Source of the DNA: Coemansia sp. RSA 922 | Lineage: Eukaryota; Kickxellomycota; Kickxellomycetes; Kickxellales; Kickxellaceae | Length of the DNA: 11,521 bases | Assembly (NCBI GenBank): GCA_027577415.1 | Contig: JANBQS010000823.1 | Coordinates: forward strand, 1 to 11,521 | Reading direction: 5' to 3' | Notes under the pieces: model-generated | Told to the model about the DNA's origin: nothing | The model's database searches: none | Seen by the model: the letters and a program-made list of their open reading frames with translations, nothing else | In this document: in pieces, positions 1 to 5,215 of the stretch | Position numbering within the stretch: the first letter of the stretch is position 1 | How the letters are laid out: each line of letters begins with the position of its first letter | Translations under genes and position numbers: made by a program

Positions 1-107
1 TCGCGGTTCTCTTGGCGCTTGCGGTCATAGTCTATGGCTAGTTGTTTGTCGGTGAGAATGTCCTCGGCTAGCGCCTCAACCTTGGCCTGATATTCTACAG
101 CTTCCAT
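1..107 (-). CDS. PDRG1: PDRG1-like prefoldin-family protein, N-terminal fragment
   Basis: The ATG lies at 105-107 on the minus strand and the gene runs off the left edge, leaving 35 complete codons. The visible protein begins MEAVEYQAKVEALAEDILTD and continues with DKQLAIDYDRKRQENR. This matches the start of PDRG1 (p53 and DNA damage-regulated protein 1), which has an EELAEEVLADK stretch followed by a D.D.KRNQNRE stretch at the same place. PDRG1 is a small prefoldin beta-like subunit of the R2TP/prefoldin-like (PAQosome) co-chaperone complex. That complex works with HSP90 to assemble RNA polymerases, snoRNPs and PIKK kinases. The fragment has the heptad-like character of a prefoldin coiled coil. 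The start is well placed, because it gives the family's usual short leader before the conserved helix. Only about a quarter of the expected length (roughly 130 residues) is visible, so the call rests on this N-terminal helix. Confidence 0.78.
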   Translation of the reverse strand, partial: MEAVEYQAKVEALAEDILTDKQLAIDYDRKRQENR

Positions 108-142
108 GACGACAATTATAACGAAAACAAGTGTAAATATGC

Positions 143-177
143 TTTTTTGTCTAAATATACTATATCTAGACAAAAAA
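143..177. repeat. 35-bp near-perfect palindrome between PDRG1 and the 214-aa gene
   Basis: The sequence is symmetric around C160. Positions 161-177 are the reverse complement of 143-159 at 16 of 17 positions, the only mismatch being A154 opposite C166. The outer arms are TTTTTTGTCTA and TAGACAAAAAA. It lies 36-70 bp upstream of the PDRG1 ATG and about 60 bp past the stop of the 214-aa gene. It could therefore act in the PDRG1 core promoter, as an RNA hairpin in a leader or 3' end, or as a remnant of a small inverted-repeat element. The A-run continues to 182, so part of the symmetry comes from homopolymer flanks. The GTCTA/TAGAC core with the ATAT inner arms does not. Confidence 0.85.
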
Positions 178-235
178 AAAAATATTATTAACTATTCACG
201 GATCATGGTGCCAATTATTGGACTAATAAGGATCA

Positions 236-880
236 TTAAACTATGCCGCGGAATGAAGCTATCACTGAAACGGTAATGCTCACAGCTCCCTTTCTAATCA
301 ATCCGTAGTTGTCCTTTAAGCTGCTTAGCGCATCTGCTATGCTATTATTCGCTAGATTGTTGGTGTACTTTCTCCTGACTCCACTGGCCTGCACTACGCA
401 CGAAGCAACTTCATACTCGCCAGTGACACGACTAGTCAACTCACTGTTACCACTCTTAAAAATCAAGTCATTTATAGCAGTTTCACACTTCACACCAGTA
501 AAGCTAAACAGCCCGTCTGTAGCAGACCTTGGATCCAAGGGATTGTCATACTTTACCACAATGTCAACATTGGTTAACTCGACGAGCTTGAAATTAAGCG
601 GCGTGGAGAAGGGATATGGCTTCGACTCCGTGACTATATCATTTGGCCTGCCCAGCAATTCAACTATCCCCTTGCTTTGCTCAACTGGGTGTTCTTGTTC
701 TTGATTCAAGAAAACCAAAGAATGGTGGGATAGATCTTGGATACCTTCGCTTATTCTTTCGCTGATATAACACACTGTGCTATTATTGCCAAATTCAAAA
801 TCTTTGATCCTGTATATTGTCATGTTTGGCATGCAAATTGTCACTGTAGTAGAGGCGCGTTCATCTGAATTGAGATACAT
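236..880 (-). CDS. Hypothetical protein, 214 aa, orphan
   Basis: This is an uninterrupted 214-codon frame whose ATG is at 878-880. I do not recognise the family. The protein has no obvious signal peptide, membrane segment or low-complexity tract, and looks like a mixed alpha/beta globular protein. It has four cysteines (residues about 16, 37, 132 and 161) and alternating-hydrophobic stretches such as VELTNVDIVVKY and AVSITVSVIASF near the C-terminus. Support that it is real comes from its length, an amino-acid make-up without the Cys/Arg/Trp excess of antisense frames, and a TATA box 72-79 bp upstream of the ATG on the same strand. It points the same way as PDRG1, with a 128-bp gap, so it probably has its own transcript. 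A 9-codon upstream reading frame (897-926) could lie in the leader. It may be lineage-specific or fast-evolving; no function is proposed. Confidence 0.6.
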   Translation of the reverse strand: MYLNSDERASTTVTICMPNMTIYRIKDFEFGNNSTVCYISERISEGIQDLSHHSLVFLNQEQEHPVEQSKGIVELLGRPNDIVTESKPYPFSTPLNFKLVELTNVDIVVKYDNPLDPRSATDGLFSFTGVKCETAINDLIFKSGNSELTSRVTGEYEVASCVVQASGVRRKYTNNLANNSIADALSSLKDNYGLIRKGAVSITVSVIASFRGIV

Positions 881-951
881 GCTGGAATAAAATGCCCTAG
901 TATAGATGCTGAGTGTGTTTTTTCATTCTCGCATAGTAGCGAAATTCATTG

Positions 952-959
952 CTTTTATA
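952..959 (-). promoter_or_regulatory. TATA box for the 214-aa minus-strand gene
   Basis: The minus strand reads TATAAAAG here, 72-79 bases upstream of the ATG at 880. A start site about 30 bases downstream would fall near 920-930 and give a leader of about 45 bases. The minus-strand ATG at 926 opens a frame of nine codons ending in TAG at 897-899. It would be an upstream ORF if transcription starts before it. Confidence 0.5.
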
Positions 960-1277
960 TGCTGGGTGCGCCCTTCAGTCAACCAACATGAGCTACTCTG
1001 TGATCCCGATGACATAAGATATTGTCAGCTTTACGTCGATGCAGCAAGTAATACTGGCGTCACTTTATTCTTTGCCAAAAAGGCGACGCAGAGTGAAAGA
1101 CATGTGATGCTTTCAAACATTGCTCAACCAGGCCTTGATTTTCTCCGAAGCCGCAACGAGAATGCCAAGCATGGCTGCGGTTTCAAATAAAAAAATTTTC
1201 GAGCCAGGGGTGATTTGCACTTGGTTGCAGCAGTGGGAAATCTCAAATATTTGCTAGTTTTATTTTTTTTATTGCTA

Positions 1278-1283
1278 CACGTG
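1278..1283. promoter_or_regulatory. CACGTG E-box
   Basis: This is a perfect palindromic CACGTG, the core site of fungal bHLH factors of the Cbf1/Pho4 type. It lies in the gene-poor stretch between two divergent genes, about 250 bp upstream of the TATA box of the 86-aa gene. A 6-bp match alone is weak evidence of function. Confidence 0.3.
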
Positions 1284-1534
1284 TATCTAACCGCAGGCAC
1301 CCCCAGGTGGATAATCACTTAAAGCTTTTTTCTCTTCTATTTATTTCAGCCGAAGCACCAAAGTTGGCTTTGAGTTGGGGAGGATGGGTGTAAATCCTCA
1401 ACGCCATGTCTATTTGGTTACACCTTTGCATGAAACATTGTCTTTGAGTACTTTTGCTGCGGCCACAGTTTGCGCTATGGTATGGAAGAGAAAAAAAAAA
1501 ACAACGATGCCAAGAAATCTAACAACCCATCCAG

Positions 1535-1542
1535 TATAAAAA
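1535..1542 (+). promoter_or_regulatory. TATA box for the 86-aa gene
   Basis: TATAAAAA lies 112-119 bases upstream of the ATG at 1654. The sequence between them contains no ATG. It is G-poor and rich in C, A and T (CACTATCACTATTCTC-like), as expected of the leader of an efficiently translated fungal mRNA. With a start site 25-35 bases downstream, the leader would be about 80-90 bases. A poly-A tract at 1491-1501 just upstream could help exclude nucleosomes. Confidence 0.6.
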
Positions 1543-1653
1543 GGATAGAGCCATTGACTTCCGGCTTGAGTTCCACTCATCATACTAAACACTATCACTA
1601 TTCTCGCACGCAACAGTAACCACTATTCGCCATTTATTCCAGAGACCACTACG

Positions 1654-1914
1654 ATGAACGCCGCCAAGACAGCTCTCGCTCGCCTTTTCAAGCACAATAG
1701 CAACAGTCGCCCCATCACACACAGCTCTTCAGATACAAGCAGCATTGCCGAATCGATCGCTACTACTGTATACTCTTCCGACAACGGTCAAAGCAAACAA
1801 TCCATGTTATCAGCATCCAACGGTGGCAGTGCCGAAGAGGCCCTAAGCTACTTTTACGGCAACTACTCTAGTACCAAGGCTAACCCCACACATGTCGTCC
1901 AATTGCGCATGTAA
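1654..1914 (+). CDS. Small Ser/Asn-rich hypothetical protein, 86 aa
   Basis: This is a complete small gene from ATG to TAA. The protein is about one fifth serine by my count (18 of 86), with several Asn and Thr. A short basic, Ala-rich N-terminus (MNAAKTALARLFKHN) could form an amphipathic helix. A Ser-rich disordered middle follows, and then a short segment with aromatic residues (ALSYFYGNYSS) at about residues 63-73. There is no cleavable signal peptide, transmembrane segment or known domain. I call it real mainly because of its promoter: a canonical TATA box, an AUG-free C/A/T-rich leader, a favourable start context (ACG ATG A), and an AT-rich 3' end near 1992-2012. That arrangement suggests strong or inducible expression. 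It may be a small regulatory or stress-related protein, but nothing in the sequence proves a role. The ORF could also be one exon of a longer gene, although no second exon is evident. Confidence 0.6.
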   Translation: MNAAKTALARLFKHNSNSRPITHSSSDTSSIAESIATTVYSSDNGQSKQSMLSASNGGSAEEALSYFYGNYSSTKANPTHVVQLRM

Positions 1915-2599
1915 AATGGCCAGTAAACCCCTTGCACTTTAGTCGATGACGGCCTAGTCGGACATGTAGATATTCTTAGCTCTCGCAATACACCTTTTTT
2001 TTATAATATATACCGTGAACATATTGTTAATTGCATTTTGTGTCCAAGAACTCGTGCATAGACTTGACATGGGGTTCCTTTAGTTGATACCCGTAAAATA
2101 AACAATGTTGAGCCACTGTTATTGCTGGCCTTGTGGCTACGCCTCGTGGAGGGTGTGTACTATTGTTCCACGCGTCTTTGTTAGTATTGGGGTCAGTTAT
2201 TCCCGGCGAAAAACACCAATCTATACTCCTCACATCCCTGTACTCCAAGAAAGTTGTGGCGATCAAAGCTTGTGGCTGCGTCCAACAAAGCATTGCTCCG
2301 GAGGCAACCAAGCCTCTCGCGCCAATGTTCCCAGCAATAAGTTGTTTAAATACCAATTGTTGCGTGGGTCATGTCACCTAAGCGGCGTTGGTTGTGAATA
2401 CTCTACCTTTCAGCATTACAGGATGGGGGAGAGTTTGAGATAGGTAGCGATATTCTTTCCTGTAACCGAATTGTCGTTATATGTGTGAAAGCAAACACCG
2501 TCATCTCCTACGTAACACCTTCCACGTCCATTTATTTATTTAAACTACTTTTGTATTCTACAGCCGCCACCTCCATCATTTTGTTTGATATTCTGAGCA
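1915..2599. other. 685-bp stretch without a convincing gene
   Basis: The left part is the 3' end of the 86-aa gene, with a T-run and TATAATATATA-like sequence near 1992-2012. The right part is the promoter of the permease, with an AT-rich segment at 2531-2544 and a CT-rich leader before the ATG at 2600. In between (2027-2440) short frames overlap on both strands. The best is an 88-codon minus-strand frame from an ATG at 2293 to a stop at 2027, with no recognisable domain or promoter. The plus-strand alternatives are rich in Cys, Trp and Arg, as non-coding frames often are. I see no tRNA or known ncRNA. Confidence 0.5.
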
Positions 2600-3919
2600 A
2601 TGACCCTTGAAAAGCAGAGTGATTGTACAGTGCACAAGACTACGATAGAGTCGTCGGACATTGAAGCTCAACCAACAGAAGACACCGTGAGCAGTGACCT
2701 CGATCCAAGATCGGGGTTTCCAGCTTACACGCGTTACGCAGTTATAGTCGGCTGCTTTGTGCTGCAGGGCCTCTCATGCGGTGTGGTAAACTCATGGGGC
2801 GTGCAGCGACAGTATCTGGCCGCAAACGTATACGTTGGTGAAACATCCAAGATAAGGATGCTCAGTTATACCGGAACATTGATGTTCTTTAGCCTATATC
2901 TCTGGGGAATGCTTGCCGGATGGCTAGCCGAGGTGTGGTCGTATCGCAAGCTCTGCTTTGTTGGAGTATTGGCCATGGCGCTGGGACAGCTGCTTGCCTC
3001 GTTCTGTGAGGAACCCTGGCAACTGTGCCTTACCGAGGGCGCCTTATTTGGCTTGGGTGTTGGATTCGTCTTTGGTCCATCGTCTACAGCGCCTGCACGC
3101 TGGTTCACAAAGCGGCGTGGACTTGCCACGGGATTGGCTGTGACTGGTGCTGGTGCTGGTGGTTTGGTCATTGCGCCCCTGACCGAGTTCCTTGTTCACA
3201 GCGTTGGCGTCGAGTGGAGCCTGCGCGTTTCTGCCACCTACATCATGGTACTGGGCTCTATCGCGTGCTATTATACGCGTGTGCCCTTTCAAGACAAGAC
3301 CAGGACGCTGAGGAACTTTGACTGGCGTGCATTTGGAGACCTGCGGTTTGCTACCAACGCAGGCATGGTGCTTTTCGTCGCTGCTGGATACATTATTCCA
3401 TACGCATTTCTTCCCGAGTTCTGGGTAGCCAAGGGAATTAGCTCTCAGACCGCCTCCGTCCTCATTGCTGTTTCCAATGGAGCCTCGTTGTTAGGCCGGG
3501 TAATCACTGGGTTTACTGCTGATCACTTTGGCGTACTCAACTCGCTGATTCTTGGTCTCGGAGTTACATCGCTTTCGTGCTTGCTTTTATGGCCATTTGC
3601 CACTAATGTTGGCATGGGTGTTGTTATGAGCATATTCTACGGGTTCGGCACAGGTGGTTACTGGGCGTTGGCCCCACTGGTGGCAGCAAAACTATTCGGA
3701 GTTGACAGATTGGCAAGCATATCGGGAGTTATCTTCACAGTTTCGGCAGCCGGCTCATGGATGGGATCTCCTGTAGCTAATGCAATGTTGGAAAGACCTG
3801 GTTATGGCAGCGACTTTATCGCCGTGAGCACATATGCTGGCAGCCTATGGCTAGCAGCATTTGTCTTGGCGCTGGTCAACCGCATGCTATATTCAAAGAA
3901 GGTCTTCAGCAAGGTATGA
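2600..3919 (+). CDS. MFS permease, monocarboxylate transporter (SLC16/MCH) type
   Basis: This is a complete single-exon gene encoding 439 residues. A hydrophilic cytosolic tail (residues 1-44) is followed by about twelve hydrophobic segments near 46-66, 88-108, 118-134, 139-160, 175-199, 207-225, 252-275, 285-304, 312-332, 336-358, 375-395 and 410-428. The MCT-family signature is clear: VNSWGV in the first helix, and ARWFTKRRGLATGLAVTGAG at 166-185, matching the YF.kRR.lA.G.a..G motif before helix 5. GRVITGFTADHFG at 299-311 is the second-half MFS loop motif, with R300 and D308. The central loop (about 226-250) is short and basic, and the C-terminal tail is very short. Members carry monocarboxylates, riboflavin or other small organic solutes across the plasma or an internal membrane; the substrate cannot be read from the sequence. 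The ATG is the first in frame and leaves a normal N-tail. The gene converges with BUD13. Confidence 0.95.
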   Translation: MTLEKQSDCTVHKTTIESSDIEAQPTEDTVSSDLDPRSGFPAYTRYAVIVGCFVLQGLSCGVVNSWGVQRQYLAANVYVGETSKIRMLSYTGTLMFFSLYLWGMLAGWLAEVWSYRKLCFVGVLAMALGQLLASFCEEPWQLCLTEGALFGLGVGFVFGPSSTAPARWFTKRRGLATGLAVTGAGAGGLVIAPLTEFLVHSVGVEWSLRVSATYIMVLGSIACYYTRVPFQDKTRTLRNFDWRAFGDLRFATNAGMVLFVAAGYIIPYAFLPEFWVAKGISSQTASVLIAVSNGASLLGRVITGFTADHFGVLNSLILGLGVTSLSCLLLWPFATNVGMGVVMSIFYGFGTGGYWALAPLVAAKLFGVDRLASISGVIFTVSAAGSWMGSPVANAMLERPGYGSDFIAVSTYAGSLWLAAFVLALVNRMLYSKKVFSKV

Positions 3920-3966
3920 AATAAATATGTCAAATACATCATTTACGATGTCAAAATATGTCCTAG
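3920..3966. terminator. Shared 3' region of convergent permease and BUD13 genes
   Basis: Only 47 bases separate the two stop codons. AATAAA (3920-3925) directly follows the permease TGA. A short inverted repeat, ACATC (3936-3940) and GATGT (3947-3951), lies near the middle, and ATATGTC occurs twice. The mature 3' ends of the two transcripts must overlap unless cleavage is very tight, so each gene's 3' UTR probably runs antisense into the other. Confidence 0.45.
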
Positions 3967-5076
3967 CTACCAGTCGGCGACCGAGTGAGAGTACTCTTCA
4001 GTCTTTCTGGCAGAAGCGCTGGCCTGTCGCTTGAATGAATCCTTTTCAAAGCCATTCGATCTATCGACTCCATCCCACCGGTAACCAGGGCGAATACCGA
4101 ATCGATTGGGCGGTGCATATCCAGCATACTGCGGGTACTCTGTTTTGTTGGTCTTTTTGTTCACCAAGAACTTTAGCGCTGGGTCGTTCCAGTGCTCCTT
4201 TGCACGCTGCTCGGTGTCCCGCTCCCGACTGTTATCCAGGCTGCCACCAGCAGCGCGCATTTGTTCGATTAACTGGAGCTCTTCCAACTTTTCACGCTGC
4301 TGAACGAGACCCTTGTTCCACTCTTTCTGCATCTGGCGGCGCCGCTCTTGGTCCTGTCGACTCTCCGCCTCTTCTTTTCTGACTTGGTCAATATCCAATT
4401 TCTTGCCCGTCTTTGCATCACGGTAGATGGTCTCTGCGCCGCGGCCGCTTTTCTCATCGCCTGTCTCGCGCAGTTTGCGCAAGTACCGCTCCTGCGCACG
4501 ATCGGCATCCTCCTTGATAACACTGGCTGTCTGAAGCCCGTAGCGCATGGGCTCGGGAGATGGCGAGCGCTCTTTCTCGGGCACATGGGCGGGTTTGCTA
4601 GAGTCAATAGCAGCAGCAGCTTCTAACTTTGCCTTTTGCCTTTCTCGGCGCCTTTCGCGTCTTTCATCGTCTTCTTTCTGGCGCTGTAATGCATACTCTG
4701 CTACTAGCTCGGCTCCCTCAGCAATCGCCGGCCGCTCATCCTCGTCAATGTCAAAGGCATCGCCGCCGGGTGCATTGGAGTGGCCCAAAACGTCGTCTAA
4801 TGGTCCAGCTTTTGCCGGTCGCACTGTGCGCCAAGAGCTCTCTGTCGGCTTGAATCTCGGAGCTGCTGCTGGCTCCGGTTCTTCTTTGTCCTTTGACTTG
4901 GATCGACCATGTGTATCTGATGCAGAAACTCCCCAGTCATCCTCGTTGTCATCAATGATGCTCACACCGTACTTACTCGCCGTTTGAGCATGTCGCTTGT
5001 CTGCTTTGCTTTTGCTCTTGCGCTCTTTCTTGGGCACATCCCCGTAGTGTTTTGCCAAGTAGTCGTCCAAAGCCAT
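3967..5076 (-). CDS. BUD13: Pre-mRNA-splicing factor BUD13 (Cwc26), RES complex subunit
   Basis: This is a complete single-exon gene encoding 369 residues. BUD13 forms the RES (retention and splicing) complex with Snu17/RBMX2 and Pml1/SNIP1 and joins the activated spliceosome before the first catalytic step. Family landmarks occur in order. LDDYLAKHYG at the N-terminus matches the usual MSLEDYL start. Basic/acidic charged helices lie at about 120-155, and MRYGLQTA at 177-184. ETIYRDAKTGKKLDI at 215-229 is the family's ET.YRD..TG.K.DI block, followed by a coiled coil at about 232-275. NRFGIRPGYRWDGVDRS at 324-340 is the near-invariant motif known to contact Snu17. The length lies between yeast (about 266) and human (about 619). 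An out-of-frame ATG lies 7 bases upstream of the chosen start; the chosen ATG gives the conserved N-terminus. SIN1 lies 139 bp upstream on the same strand. Confidence 0.97.
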   Translation of the reverse strand: MALDDYLAKHYGDVPKKERKSKSKADKRHAQTASKYGVSIIDDNEDDWGVSASDTHGRSKSKDKEEPEPAAAPRFKPTESSWRTVRPAKAGPLDDVLGHSNAPGGDAFDIDEDERPAIAEGAELVAEYALQRQKEDDERRERRRERQKAKLEAAAAIDSSKPAHVPEKERSPSPEPMRYGLQTASVIKEDADRAQERYLRKLRETGDEKSGRGAETIYRDAKTGKKLDIDQVRKEEAESRQDQERRRQMQKEWNKGLVQQREKLEELQLIEQMRAAGGSLDNSRERDTEQRAKEHWNDPALKFLVNKKTNKTEYPQYAGYAPPNRFGIRPGYRWDGVDRSNGFEKDSFKRQASASARKTEEYSHSVADW

Positions 5077-5083
5077 ATCGCAT
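4973..5083 (-). promoter_or_regulatory. Possible overlapping upstream ORF at the BUD13 start
   Basis: On the minus strand an ATG at 5081-5083 lies 7 bases before the BUD13 ATG (5074-5076) and in a different frame. It opens 36 codons and stops with TAA at 4973-4975, inside the BUD13 coding region. It has A at -3 and the main ATG has G at both -3 and +4. If the mRNA leader includes it, ribosomes would reach BUD13 by leaky scanning. Whether the leader includes it is unknown. Confidence 0.3.
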
Positions 5084-5215
5084 AATAGAAAAGAACAGAA
5101 ATATTACAATATGCCGGTTGATAGTTTGTATTCGCTCTCAATTAGCGCCAAAAGGTCATGCGATCATACACAGGGAGGCTCAATATGGGCAAATATCAAA
5201 AAAGACATTTGGCCT
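5077..5215 (-). promoter_or_regulatory. SIN1 3' end and BUD13 promoter (139 bp)
   Basis: This tandem intergenic gap must hold both the SIN1 3' processing signals and the BUD13 promoter. It is AT-rich near BUD13 (AATATTACAATATG at about 5099-5112 on the plus strand), but I see no canonical TATA box or AATAAA on the minus strand. Such close spacing implies overlapping transcripts or a very short BUD13 leader. Confidence 0.4.

Larger units (their letters stand above)
881..1653. other. Gene-poor 773-bp region holding two divergent promoters
   Basis: No convincing gene lies here. On the left is the promoter of the minus-strand 214-aa gene (TATA at 952-959). On the right is the promoter of the plus-strand 86-aa gene (TATA at 1535-1542, preceded by an 11-A run at 1491-1501). 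A CACGTG E-box sits at 1278-1283 and a single AGGGG pentamer at 1206-1210. A 94-codon plus-strand frame (906-1190) ends at an AATAAA-like sequence. It begins only 25 bases from the opposing ATG and covers the minus-strand TATA box, so I do not call it a gene. Confidence 0.6.

Noticed and set aside
309..704. Plus-strand frame with a signal-peptide-like start
   Set aside because: It begins at TTG rather than ATG, lies wholly antisense to the 214-aa gene, and has no promoter.
906..1190. 94-codon plus-strand frame ending at an AATAAA-like sequence
   Set aside because: Its ATG is 25 bases from the opposing ATG of the 214-aa gene, it covers that gene's TATA box, and it has no recognisable domain or promoter of its own.
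1410..1613. Hydrophobic minus-strand frame
   Set aside because: It lies across the TATA box and leader of the 86-aa gene. Its hydrophobic run comes from the A-tract at 1491-1501 read as Phe codons.
2027..2443. Overlapping short frames on both strands, including an 88-codon minus frame from ATG 2293
   Set aside because: They overlap each other, have no recognisable domain or promoter, and the longer versions start at TTG or GTG. A decayed gene is possible but not supported.
4966..4982. GTAAGT-containing sequence inside the BUD13 reading frame (minus strand)
   Set aside because: The frame continues through it into conserved BUD13 sequence, so it need not be used as an intron donor. A chance 6-mer is enough to explain it.
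4547..4987. 146-codon plus-strand frame opposite BUD13
   Set aside because: It is a mirror of the BUD13 coding sequence, rich in Ser, Leu and Phe complementary to the Glu/Arg/Lys codons. It has no domain.
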